Assembly (NCBI GenBank): GCA_046349875.1
Contig: JAXMBN010000006.1
Span: 124,001 to 188,000, forward strand
Source: JAXMBN01 sp046349875
GTDB lineage: Bacteria; Planctomycetota; Planctomycetia; Pirellulales; Pirellulaceae
Length of the DNA: 64,000 bases
Direction: 5' to 3'
Made by a program: the position numbers and the translations under genes. This document shows, in pieces, positions 1 through 8,440 of the stretch (position 1 is the stretch's first letter; every line of letters starts with the position of its first letter). Under the pieces are notes generated by a model. It was not told the origin of the DNA, searched no databases, and saw only the letters and a list, made by a program, of their open reading frames with translations.

Positions 1-1260
1 GAGACACCACTGAGTCGCGCGGATATCACGATGCTCGAAGATCTGCTCGTGTTTTTCGAACAATTCGCTAGGGAAAACACCAAGGATTTGAGTTTAGAAG
101 CGGCGAACGCGAGGCGACTTGTGGGCGAAATCGAGCATCGGTTGGGACGACTTGAAGATGCAACGCGATCGCTTGAGCAAGCGCTCGATGTTTACGATCG
201 TCTAGGTTCTCAGGCGTCCGATTCCAAGCCCATCGTGTTGCTCAAGCTTCAAACACTCAGTCAATTGCTCACGCTTTGTTTGAAGCGGGGAGATATGCCT
301 CAGTCCATTCAGTACTATCAGGAAGCGAGAAGGACACTGAATGATCATCCAGAAGTTAAGGCTTCTGCCGAAGGACGATTTGCTTTAGCGCTGGTACTCA
401 ACGATATTGCGTCGATTGGGACCAAGATCAATCCGATGGGACCGCCTCGCGGTCCACTGGGGCTGCGGGGTGGATTTCTCAATCCTAAAAACGATCCTAA
501 AAACCCACTGCAAGTTCCTCGATTAAAGCGGGAAGCGGAAGCGAATCAAGAAGCCCTGCGATTGTTGACGGAACTGGTTAAAGAAGATACCGAGCAGGTT
601 CCATATCAATTGGCTTTGGCGCAAGCGTTGAAAGTGGAAAGCCGTTTGGCGATGGCGCTGGAAGAGCCGGTTCGGTCTGATGAATCGTTGGCGAAGGCAA
701 CCGCTATCTTTGAGTACTTGCTTGGAAAGTTTCCCGAGTCCCATCGATACAAGTATGAGTTAGCGGATGCGTTGGTGGCTAGCGGAGGCGTTCGGCCTGG
801 TGATTCGTCACGTTTGATGAAAGCCTTGGAATTGTGCCGCGAGTTGATCGAGTCGGATTCAAGAAATCCTGATTATCGATCGTTGGAAGTTTCCATTCTT
901 CGCCGATTGACGGAGAGCCAGTTTCGTAGTGGTTCCAAAGATCTGGCTCTCAAGACACTAACGAATGCATGCGAGATTCAAAAGCGATTGGCAGAGCAGT
1001 ATCCTGAGGGGATACAGTATCAAGTCACCTACGTCCAGTTGTTGGCTCGATTGGCTGACTTCTATGACGAGAGTCGCAAGCCTGAACTAGCCAAAAAAGA
1101 ATTGGAAAAGGCAATCTCCATCTTGGAACAAACGCAGACCAATGGCAGATTCAACAACATGGTGCAGCCCCTTCGGAATCGAATCAAAGAGCGACAAAGG
1201 GTGCTTGAAGGTGGTCCACGAAATGCTCCTCCCAAGCCCTTAGGTCCGCCGAATAATTGA
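1..1260 (+). CDS. TPR-repeat protein, 3' part only
   Basis: The frame is open from base 1, so the start lies outside the window and 419 codons are visible. The protein is almost entirely alpha-helical. It has several degenerate tetratricopeptide-like helix pairs, for example around residues 35-65 and 80-110, and again in the second half (ELADALVASGG, LKTLTNACEIQKRL, KKELEKAISILEQ). A Pro/Gly-rich insert sits near residue 145 and the tail is proline-rich. TPR arrays mediate protein-protein contacts. In planctomycetes such arrays are often the C-terminal part of large Ser/Thr kinases, so a kinase domain upstream is possible, but nothing here shows it. No catalytic motif is visible. Confidence 0.75.
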   Translation, partial: ETPLSRADITMLEDLLVFFEQFARENTKDLSLEAANARRLVGEIEHRLGRLEDATRSLEQALDVYDRLGSQASDSKPIVLLKLQTLSQLLTLCLKRGDMPQSIQYYQEARRTLNDHPEVKASAEGRFALALVLNDIASIGTKINPMGPPRGPLGLRGGFLNPKNDPKNPLQVPRLKREAEANQEALRLLTELVKEDTEQVPYQLALAQALKVESRLAMALEEPVRSDESLAKATAIFEYLLGKFPESHRYKYELADALVASGGVRPGDSSRLMKALELCRELIESDSRNPDYRSLEVSILRRLTESQFRSGSKDLALKTLTNACEIQKRLAEQYPEGIQYQVTYVQLLARLADFYDESRKPELAKKELEKAISILEQTQTNGRFNNMVQPLRNRIKERQRVLEGGPRNAPPKPLGPPNN

Positions 1261-1446
1261 TGCACTTGGAAGCCAGGACCGTTGCCGCGATCGAAAGGAA
1301 AGGTGTGAATACGGGGGTGACTACGAGAAATCCGTGAGGGAGAGTCCGTGGGGTCGGTCAATCCTCTCGCGGTGGCATTCAACAGTCGTTACAATCCAAC
1401 TCGGTTTTCATTTGAGAGTTTGCAGGAACTATAGGAACTGGGAAAC

Positions 1447-2229
1447 ATGTCGGACGATGGATCGCAGAATCGCCCTCATTATGGTCGGGTGATTTTGAAG
1501 TTGAGCGGAGAAAGTCTTGCGCATGCCGGGGAACGCGGCATCAGCATGGATGAAGTCGATTCGATAGCTCGCCAAGTCAAGCAAGCCCATGGATTAGGTT
1601 GCCAAATCGCGTTGGTAGTTGGCGGTGGCAATATCCTTCGCGGCGGCCAGTTTAAAGGGGCGAGTGGAGCCAAGATACAGGAAGCAACAGCTCACTATAT
1701 GGGTATGTTGGCCACCGTCATCAATGCTTTGGCGATCCAAGATGCATTGGAGTTGATTGGATGCGCGACTCGGGTGATGTCGGCCATTCGCATGGATGGT
1801 GTTGCTGAAGCGTACATTCGCCGGCGAGCCATTCGTCATCTAGAAAAAGGACGAATCGTCATTTTGGCCGCAGGGACCGGTGGTCCGTTCGTCACTACAG
1901 ATACTGCGGCCGCGCAGCGCGGATTGGAATTGGAAGCTGATATCGTTCTTAAAGCGACGCGGGTGGATGGCGTTTATAGCGACGACCCCGAAAAGAATCC
2001 ACACGCCATTCTGTACCGTGAACTCGATTACGACACAGTGATTGAGAAAAACCTCAAGGTTATGGACAGTACAGCCATCGCCCAGTGCCGTACGCACTCG
2101 CTTCCGATCTTGGTATTCAACTTCAAGAAAGACGGAAATATCGTTAAAGCCGTTAGTGGCCAAAAAGTCGGTACCCGAATCGGTCCTCGAGCGGGCGGAT
2201 TTCAGGTTACCGTGGCCAGCAGCACCTAG
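1447..2229 (+). CDS. pyrH: Uridylate (UMP) kinase
   Basis: This cytoplasmic kinase converts UMP to UDP with ATP in pyrimidine nucleotide synthesis. It is 260 aa, close to the usual bacterial PyrH length of about 240. Family signatures are present: VILKLSGESL at residues 16-25, GGGNILRG near 58-65, and the C-terminal EADIVLKATRVDGVYSDDP segment of the amino-acid-kinase fold. ATG 1447 follows a purine-rich GGAACTGGGAAAC. frr follows after 59 nt on the same strand. This pyrH-frr order is very common in bacteria and suggests co-transcription, ending at the terminator near 2.9 kb. The frame is intact. Confidence 0.97.
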   Translation: MSDDGSQNRPHYGRVILKLSGESLAHAGERGISMDEVDSIARQVKQAHGLGCQIALVVGGGNILRGGQFKGASGAKIQEATAHYMGMLATVINALAIQDALELIGCATRVMSAIRMDGVAEAYIRRRAIRHLEKGRIVILAAGTGGPFVTTDTAAAQRGLELEADIVLKATRVDGVYSDDPEKNPHAILYRELDYDTVIEKNLKVMDSTAIAQCRTHSLPILVFNFKKDGNIVKAVSGQKVGTRIGPRAGGFQVTVASST

Positions 2230-2288
2230 GCTTTCATGACCTATAGTACAAGTATCTCTCCCCATTTTGGATTAGCAGGAAGAATCGC

Positions 2289-2852
2289 ATGAGCGTTGAA
2301 GAAATCATGATGGATGCGGAAGACCGCATGGATAAGACCATCAGCGTTCTAAAGAACAGTCTGGCTGGTATTCGAACGGGACGCGCTACACCAGGTCTAG
2401 TCGATTCCGTGCGGGTATCGGTTTACGGATCGCAATCACCTTTGAAGACATTGGCGTCGGTAAGTGCACCAGAACCACAGCAGTTGGTCATTCGCCCCTT
2501 TGATCCGTCGACGATCAAAGAAATTGAGAAGGCGATTGTGGCGAGCGATCTGGGGCTCAATCCACAAAACGATGGCCGCATCATTCGGATCAACATTCCG
2601 CCGTTGAGCACAGACGTCCGCAAGAAGTTGGTCGCGCGGATCAAAGAACTTGCTGAAGAAAGCCGTGTTGCCATTCGCGCGATTCGACGTGATGCCAACA
2701 AAGCGGTCGAAACCGAAGAAAAGGACAAGCTTATCAGCGAAGATGATCGCGATAAGGCAAAGGATGATGTTCAAGAATTGACGAAAAAATATGAGAACGA
2801 AGTCGGTGAATTGGCCAAGGTCAAGGAAGCTGAAGTGATGGAACAATCCTAA
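2289..2852 (+). CDS. frr: Ribosome recycling factor
   Basis: RRF acts with EF-G to split the post-termination ribosome and release mRNA. The 187-aa length matches the family (about 185). Characteristic segments are seen: the N-terminal MDKTISVLKNSLAGIRTGRA helix with the conserved RTGRA, PQQLVIRPFD, the IPPLSTDVRKKLV stretch, and the final long helix rich in Lys and Glu. AGGAAG sits 7 nt before ATG 2289. It follows pyrH closely and is followed after about 20 nt by a strong hairpin terminator, so it is probably the last gene of the unit. Confidence 0.97.
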   Translation: MSVEEIMMDAEDRMDKTISVLKNSLAGIRTGRATPGLVDSVRVSVYGSQSPLKTLASVSAPEPQQLVIRPFDPSTIKEIEKAIVASDLGLNPQNDGRIIRINIPPLSTDVRKKLVARIKELAEESRVAIRAIRRDANKAVETEEKDKLISEDDRDKAKDDVQELTKKYENEVGELAKVKEAEVMEQS

Positions 2853-2874
2853 ATCGCATGGGATCGCATCAAAG

Positions 2875-2906
2875 AAAAGAGCCGCCTTTTTTGGGCGGCT
2901 CTTTTT
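2875..2906. terminator. Bidirectional Rho-independent terminator
   Basis: A 12-bp stem (AAAAGAGCCGCC paired with GGCGGCTCTTTT) encloses a T-rich loop and runs into T residues on the + strand. The reverse strand also ends in a T-rich run. It lies between the convergent frr and the secreted-protein gene and can serve both. Confidence 0.9.
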
Positions 2907-2934
2907 ATTGATACCAAGCAGTCCGAGGGAGCAC

Positions 2935-3522
2935 TTACTTGACCTTCAAGGATTGTGCCATCTTCTTGAGGCCATCAACTTGCTTTTCCACCGTATCGTT
3001 GGGACCGGTCATTTTGAGGAAGTGCGTTCCCATCTCTTTGGTCGCAATGATCAACCCGAGCATGCGGTAGTTGGGGATCTTGGTGGTAGGACCAGGAGCA
3101 AACGGACCACCGGAAGTTTGTTTGAAAGTACCAGTGATGTCGACGTAGTGTACTGTTTGTCCTGCAACTTCCATCTTCTCGACTTTAACGTTCGAATCTT
3201 TAACGTCATCGAATTGTCCCTTCCAGCGATCGATGTTCTGTTCGATCGATCCGCCAGCAGCCATGAGCGTTACGCGAGCTCTTTGCTTTTCATCGGCGTC
3301 GTGAGGCACCTGAAATTCGTATTGGATCATGTTGATGCTGGGTTGAATCTTCTTCCAACCTTCAGGAGTTTCCAGCGTCATCTTGCCACCAGCGAGCTCC
3401 AACGTTGTTGGCTTAGGAGCATCTTGTCCCAACGCAACTGTGGGTTGAGCAACGCTACCGACTCCAGCACAGAGCGCCAAAGCCATTGCCAAGGATCGCA
3501 TCGAACGAAACAAAACGTGCAT
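2935..3522 (-). CDS. Secreted protein of unknown function
   Basis: The 195-aa protein begins with a signal peptide (MHVLFRSMRSLAMALALCAG..., likely cleavage after VALGQ near residue 34). ATG 3522 is chosen because GAGG lies 8-9 nt upstream; the frame stays open further upstream but without a better start. The mature part contains beta-strand-like segments (ELAGGKMTLETPEGWKK, QTVHYVDITGTFKQ) and a closing helix ending LKKMAQSLKVK. The opening resembles small exported proteins that test a peptide sequence for a PEGW-type fold, but I do not assign a family. Its 3' end faces frr across a shared terminator. Confidence 0.8.
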   Translation of the reverse strand: MHVLFRSMRSLAMALALCAGVGSVAQPTVALGQDAPKPTTLELAGGKMTLETPEGWKKIQPSINMIQYEFQVPHDADEKQRARVTLMAAGGSIEQNIDRWKGQFDDVKDSNVKVEKMEVAGQTVHYVDITGTFKQTSGGPFAPGPTTKIPNYRMLGLIIATKEMGTHFLKMTGPNDTVEKQVDGLKKMAQSLKVK

Positions 3523-3741
3523 TTCAAAAACCTCGTTTAGGAAGGATGGAATCGCGACCAACTGTATGTTGCCTAGGGAACGAATCCATTGTGAACTGGG
3601 CCCACCAGGCAGAGGGCCGCTTTTGTGAACCATGAAAAACGAAACGCCGTGTCGAACGTTTTCCGAGTCGAAGATTTCAGAATGAGGATTCCTCCATCTC
3701 CGACGAAAGGATGTACGAATCCTTCACTCTAACGGTTCTTA

Positions 3742-4575
3742 TCACTTCGCTCCAGGTGGTGTCGTCACCGCAGGGTTCCAAATCAGGACGACGATCAGAA
3801 CGATAATGAGCAGGATTGCCAAAACACTCAATACGCCTACGGCCTGCAATTGCCGGCGTTTCTTTTTTCGCATCCTCATCATGGCTTTGGTTTGAACAGC
3901 CGAAAGGGCTTCATTGGATCCTGTGGCGTTGGATGGGGCCTTTGCCGATTCTAGGATCGGAGCGACAGTCGGCGATGGGATGGAAGCCGAGGGAAGTGGA
4001 GCGGGAGCAGCAGGAGGAATTGGAACGGCTGCGGGTGGAATGGGTGCCGGCGGGACAGACGGCGCAGGGGGTGGAAACAATTCCGGAAAGGCTGCTGACG
4101 CTGCGAGCCACTCTTTCCACCCTTCTTTCCAAACGAGCGAATCGGAAGTCACGCGGCGTTCGCGAATCCACTCCACCAACATTTCTTGGGTAGCAGGTCC
4201 ATATTGTCCGCCACTGGGTGGTCTTACCATCCAAGCGCTTTGCTGCACTGTTGTTGCAGACGTGCTTTGATTTGCAGCGATTTGTGTGAGCGTGGCCGTC
4301 GATGCAACAGCTTGAGATGCTACGTTGGCTCCTTGCGCCGGTGCGTTGGCCGCTTGCGCGTTGGCCGCTTGCGCGACGGACGCAGGGGGATTGCGAAAGG
4401 GACTCTTGTTGCTTGGGTCCTCACTCCCATCCACGATTGGGATCGATTCGCTTTCACCTTCGGAAGGAATACGAAAGCGCGTATCGCACTCAGGACATCG
4501 GCTTTTTTTGCCAGCCAAATGGTCCTTGACATTCATGGTGTGCTTACATTGATGGCACTGAAATCGAATTCCCAT
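3742..4575 (-). CDS. Zinc-ribbon / GYF_2 domain membrane-anchored protein
   Basis: The 277-aa protein has an N-terminal zinc ribbon (CHQC at 7-10 and CPEC at 27-30). An Ala/Gln/Pro-rich linker follows, then a GYF_2 (DUF4339) domain starting WMVRPPSGGQYGPATQ and containing W-x-E-G-W-K-E-W (about 115-168), a Pro/Ala-rich spacer, a basic patch (RMRKKKRRQ), and one C-terminal transmembrane helix near 245-268. GYF_2 domains bind peptides, often proline-rich. The topology suggests a tail-anchored protein with both domains in the cytoplasm. The specific role is unknown. The gene overlaps nothing and lies just downstream of the cytochrome gene on the same strand. Confidence 0.85.
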   Translation of the reverse strand: MGIRFQCHQCKHTMNVKDHLAGKKSRCPECDTRFRIPSEGESESIPIVDGSEDPSNKSPFRNPPASVAQAANAQAANAPAQGANVASQAVASTATLTQIAANQSTSATTVQQSAWMVRPPSGGQYGPATQEMLVEWIRERRVTSDSLVWKEGWKEWLAASAAFPELFPPPAPSVPPAPIPPAAVPIPPAAPAPLPSASIPSPTVAPILESAKAPSNATGSNEALSAVQTKAMMRMRKKKRRQLQAVGVLSVLAILLIIVLIVVLIWNPAVTTPPGAK

Positions 4576-4631
4576 CTCGGCTCGGCTGTATCTAGTCTTG
4601 CTTGGTTGTTGAAAGTCTGTGGAGCATCAAC

Positions 4632-5580
4632 TCAACGATAGCTGTTGTGGCAGTTGTCGCAGGCTTGATTGATCAAGGCTGCTGCTTCACGTGCAGCGTC
4701 GGGGCTATTGAGTTTGACTGCTTGAACGATGGCAAGGGCTTGATCGCGCATGGCGATCGCGTGTTTATCGTATTCGGGGTCGCCTGCGTCCGTCATCCCC
4801 TTTTGCATGAGTAGTTCGCCAGAGGATGCGATGAGTTCGGCATACTTCATGACCTCTTCAGGGCTTTCCTGAAAAGTTTTCGGTGTTGCACAAAGTTTGA
4901 TGAGGTTCTCGCGAGTTCCCCAATCCATGACTTGCATCAGAGGGACGCGGTCGATGGCATTGCCCCAATCCAATTCATCGAGTGGCGAATTGTCATTTGC
5001 AGCGCTTCCACTCACCAGATCGGTCAAATCTTGCTTGCGTTGCTTGGCTTCATTGTAAGCTTGGGACGAACCGACTTTGGAACTCAATGCAACGCGGACC
5101 ATTTTCATTCGAACCCAAGGTGACACCTTCTTCCAACGAACTTCGGTTGGATACTGTTCGATGATCCCGAACATCATGGCGAGAAGGGTGTATTCGCGGC
5201 GAGCATCTTTGAATCCACCCCCAGCAAATTTGGTTTCGGTCGTCACGACAGAGTCGAGTCGAAGTTTCGATTCTTTGATGAGATCCTCGATCGACGGAGC
5301 CGCTAATCAGTTTGGGCCATGGGGAACCGCCGGTCGCTTCGGACGCCATGGTGGAGTTGGGATTGGCGGAAGGCCTGGCCGAGGAGGAGCCCTTTGCATC
5401 CGACGCTTTGGGTGGTTCACCTTGCAGTTGTTTTTTGACGTCTGCAAAGAAAACACCCTCCATCGCTTTGGAATCGAAGGTTGGCGGCTTTGCGCGACTG
5501 CTCTTTCGCTTGGGAGGCTGAGCCATCAATGGGCCGGTTATTCCACCCAAAACCAAGGCAACTACGAGTATTCGGCGCAT
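4632..5580 (-). CDS. c-type cytochrome with C-terminal CxxCH (frameshifted)
   Basis: Two frames join into one about 315-aa exported protein. It starts at ATG 5580 with a signal peptide (MRRILVVALVLGGITGPLMAQ) after GAGG. A low-complexity Lys/Ser/Pro linker follows, then a helical domain that ends CDNCHNSYR. The CxxCH haem motif only 8 residues from the C-terminus is the layout of four-helix-bundle class II cytochromes (c'). The frames meet near 5304, where one surplus base breaks the gene. Removing it gives PKLIAAPSIEDLIKESKL and continuous homology-like sequence. Function is probably periplasmic electron transfer or ligand binding. ApbE is encoded divergently. Sequencing error is the likeliest cause of the break. 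Confidence 0.75.
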
Positions 5581-5671
5581 GCATGCCTCTACCATCTCGA
5601 ACCCAACGACCAAAAGGACCATAATTCAAAGTTTACCACAAATCCTCCAAAGTTTGAGGACGAATGCGCGG

Positions 5672-6706
5672 ATGGCCGACACGGAAAATAACCAACGAGA
5701 TGGATCGAAGTCCCATTTTGAGTGGGGATCGCATCAAACGCGATCGTACTTTCCGCTTGAATTCAGTCGCCACGCGATGGCTTGTGAGTTTCAGGTGCTC
5801 TTGAATCAAAGGCATCCTGCTCGTGGACCGGATGTTGCGATCCAGGCCTTGGATCGTATTTCGGCACTCGAACCAGTGCTGAGTGTATACATCGAGACGA
5901 GTGAATTTTCGGAGCTGAATCGTCGGGCAGCTGAGGAGTCGATTCGTGTCTCTTCCGATGTTTTCGTTGTTCTTCATGAAGCGAAAAAGTTCTATGAGTG
6001 GACCCGTGGTGCGTTTGATATTTCTGCGGCCTCGTTATCCAATGCCTGGGGGTTTTCTCGCCGAAATGGTCGGATGCCGACTCCAGAAGCGATCGAACAG
6101 GCAAGGCTTCAATGCGGATCCGATGCGATCGCTTTGGAGGAGTCAACGCAGTCTGTTCGCTTTCTCCGTCAAGGACTTCAAATCAATCCCGGGGGCATTG
6201 GAAAAGGCTATGCCTTGGATTGTGCTGCCAAGATGCTGCTCGAAGCCGGTATCGATGAATTTCTCATCCATGGTGGAAAGAGTTCGGCGATTGCCCGTGG
6301 AACGCAACATGGTTCGGGATCCCATGGATGGTTGATTGCAGTTCGCCATCCTTACCAATTGGAGACTCTCTTAGGCGAACTCCATTTGAAGGATCGAGCC
6401 ATTGGGACGAGTGGTGCGGCTAATCAGTTTTTCTATTTTCAAGGGAAGCGATATGGCCATGTGATCGATCCACGTTCGGGTTGGCCGGCGCAGCATTGGC
6501 TTAGCGTGACAGTGGTCTGTGCTGACGCCATGGCGGCTGATGCATTGGCCACTGCTGCTTATGTGATGTCTGAGGAAGAAATGGTGGCGTTTTGCGGCGA
6601 GCATCCAGAGATTGGAGTGCTTGCCATTCGAGCAGGTCAACGACAAGGCGAAACCGAAGCGGTGGCTTGGAATTTGGATTCTTCCACTTGGTGCCCGATG
6701 CGATAG
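5672..6706 (+). CDS. apbE: FAD:protein FMN transferase
   Basis: ApbE transfers FMN from FAD onto Thr/Ser of target proteins, classically subunits of Na+-pumping or Rnf-type redox complexes. The 344-aa frame has the family landmarks: an AMACEFQVLL opening strand, INPGGIGKGYALD, the HGGKSSAIARG loop, and the C-terminal GTSGAANQF...YGHVIDPRSGWPA segment followed by VVCADAMAADALATAAYVM, which carries the metal-binding Asp/Thr region. ATG 5672 is preferred: it begins a sensible N-terminus and is preceded by GAGGA at moderate distance. No lipobox or signal peptide is visible, unlike many ApbE proteins. It is divergent from a c-type cytochrome gene. Confidence 0.88.
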   Translation: MADTENNQRDGSKSHFEWGSHQTRSYFPLEFSRHAMACEFQVLLNQRHPARGPDVAIQALDRISALEPVLSVYIETSEFSELNRRAAEESIRVSSDVFVVLHEAKKFYEWTRGAFDISAASLSNAWGFSRRNGRMPTPEAIEQARLQCGSDAIALEESTQSVRFLRQGLQINPGGIGKGYALDCAAKMLLEAGIDEFLIHGGKSSAIARGTQHGSGSHGWLIAVRHPYQLETLLGELHLKDRAIGTSGAANQFFYFQGKRYGHVIDPRSGWPAQHWLSVTVVCADAMAADALATAAYVMSEEEMVAFCGEHPEIGVLAIRAGQRQGETEAVAWNLDSSTWCPMR

Positions 6707-6864
6707 GCATTGGCGAAGAGGGCCGAACTCGAAATCGGAGCTGCAAAACGCTCGAAACTCCTGCGGGATCTCAGGGTTGATCTTACCCATACATGAAATG
6801 AAGAAAAGATGAGGATCTCTTCATCTTCTTTTCAGGTAGGTAAGGTTATCTTGGGTTTGCCCAA

Positions 6865-7716
6865 TTGAGTCACTCTTATCAGATAGCAAGCATCTTGAAT
6901 CAGCCACTTCAGTCACCTGCGTTATGGAAAACTGCGACTACAGCGTCGCACGAGAATGGAAGTTCTGGTCCTTCGCCTAGTCCTGCGTCTCGGGCAGGGG
7001 CGTTTGAGATGAAGTTCTTGGTGCCCAATGATGTCGCGCTGCAATTGCAACGCAGCGTACGCGATGCCATGTTGCAAGATAGGTTTGTCAATCCAGAAAC
7101 AGGAACCTATGAAGTATGGGGCACCTACTTCGACACTCCGCGATGGGACGTGTTTCAGCGTAATGCGGGATTCGCACGGAAGAAGTTTCGTCTAAGACGT
7201 TATCCCAAAAGTGATGTAGCCTATCTCGAACGCAAACGCAAACGCCAAGGTCGCGTCTCGAAAGTGAGAATCCCGCTGAGCCTTCATGAATGGCATCGCG
7301 TCATTCGTGGCGAAGCTCCAACCTTGCACGATGATCCGGTGACATTGGATTGGTATTTGCATCGTTTGCAACGACGTCAACTAAGACCAGTCGTGTCGAT
7401 TACCTATGAACGAACACCCTACATGCAAATGGACCGTTCGGGCCCCATCCGGCTTACGGTCGACCGTCACCTGCGATGTGGAGTTGTTGAAGGAGATCGT
7501 AGTTATCTAGGGGCTCCTTTGTCGGCAGAGATGATTTCGCGATGTTGCATCGTGGAGATGAAATTTTTAGAGGCGATGCCTCTATTATTTCGAGACTGGA
7601 TTCGCGATTTCGGACTTGTTCCAACGTCCTTTTCCAAGTATCGAACGGCTGTGTCTCTGCTTGGAATAGGTACGTCCGTTGCAGGAACGGATTCGCAACC
7701 ATCGATCACGGAATGA
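6865..7716 (+). CDS. VTC-domain (polyphosphate polymerase-like) protein
   Basis: The protein has a VTC fold related to the catalytic domain of yeast Vtc4: the opening FEMKFLVPNDVA, a YFDTPRWDVF strand, basic KKFRLRRYP and YLERKRKRQGRVSKVR tunnel residues, and CCIVEMKFLEAMP with the metal-binding Glu. It is about 283 aa if read from TTG 6865. No ATG lies upstream in frame, and the first ATG (7009) begins exactly at the fold (MKFLV). The start is therefore uncertain. It stands 10 nt before a DUF4956 gene, which overlaps a CotH gene. The three form an operon. Polyphosphate synthesis is inferred from the family and not proven for bacterial members with CotH neighbours. Confidence 0.82.
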   Translation: MSHSYQIASILNQPLQSPALWKTATTASHENGSSGPSPSPASRAGAFEMKFLVPNDVALQLQRSVRDAMLQDRFVNPETGTYEVWGTYFDTPRWDVFQRNAGFARKKFRLRRYPKSDVAYLERKRKRQGRVSKVRIPLSLHEWHRVIRGEAPTLHDDPVTLDWYLHRLQRRQLRPVVSITYERTPYMQMDRSGPIRLTVDRHLRCGVVEGDRSYLGAPLSAEMISRCCIVEMKFLEAMPLLFRDWIRDFGLVPTSFSKYRTAVSLLGIGTSVAGTDSQPSITE

Positions 7717-7726
7717 GGAAGAAGTC

Positions 7727-8440
7727 ATGCCCTTTAACGGATTGGATAACGCTTCGACACACCCCGTTTCAGCCGCGTATTTGTTGACCTGTTTGGTCAT
7801 GGCATGTTTCTTTGGAATCGTGGTGGCCGTTTCGTATCAATACCATCGTCGACCCGTCGTGGTACCGAACACGTTTCCGTTGACGTTGGTCTTATTGTCG
7901 ATACTCATTGCGATCGTGATGCATGTCATTGATGATCGCGTGGCGCGTGCTTTTAGTTTGGTTGGGGCATTGTCGATCGTTCGTTTCCGTACGGTGCTCG
8001 ATGATACGCAAGATATTGCCTTTGTCATCTTCGCCGTCGTGGTTGGGATGGCCGCGGGAACGGGTGCGTATCTCGTTGCCGGATTGGGATCGTTTGTCGT
8101 CATTGCAACTCTCATAGCATTTCGCTTTGCCGAACGATCTCCAACCCTTGGGGCCTCAACGCCAACAGGCGGAATTGTTGAAGCCAAGGTATCGCTTCGG
8201 ACTCCTATTGAAGGAGAGTTCAAGTCGAAATTGCAAGCTGTGTTGGATCAATTCGCTCTCAAGGTTGCGCTCGAGAAAGTGGAGTCGGTACGAGGTGGGG
8301 CCGGAATTGAATGGCGGTATCGCGTTCGTTTTCGTGCGGATCGACTTCCAGCAGATTTCATCTATGAAGCAACGCGGATCGAGGGAATTCAAAACGTTGA
8401 AGTGGATATTGTAGATCAACGAGAAAGGGAAGGTTCATGA
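7727..8440 (+). CDS. DUF4956 membrane protein
   Basis: The 237-aa protein has several hydrophobic segments (about residues 14-35, 45-65 and 90-130) followed by a soluble C-terminal half of alternating strand and helix (VSLRTPIEGEFKSKLQAVLDQF... VRFRADRLPADF). The arrangement FSLVGALSIVRFRTVLDDTQDIAF is the hallmark of DUF4956. ATG 7727 has GAGGAAGAAG upstream. It sits between the VTC and CotH genes, and its TGA overlaps the CotH ATG (ATGA). Co-occurrence of DUF4956 with VTC and CotH is known in many bacteria. Its function is not known. Confidence 0.85.
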   Translation: MPFNGLDNASTHPVSAAYLLTCLVMACFFGIVVAVSYQYHRRPVVVPNTFPLTLVLLSILIAIVMHVIDDRVARAFSLVGALSIVRFRTVLDDTQDIAFVIFAVVVGMAAGTGAYLVAGLGSFVVIATLIAFRFAERSPTLGASTPTGGIVEAKVSLRTPIEGEFKSKLQAVLDQFALKVALEKVESVRGGAGIEWRYRVRFRADRLPADFIYEATRIEGIQNVEVDIVDQREREGS

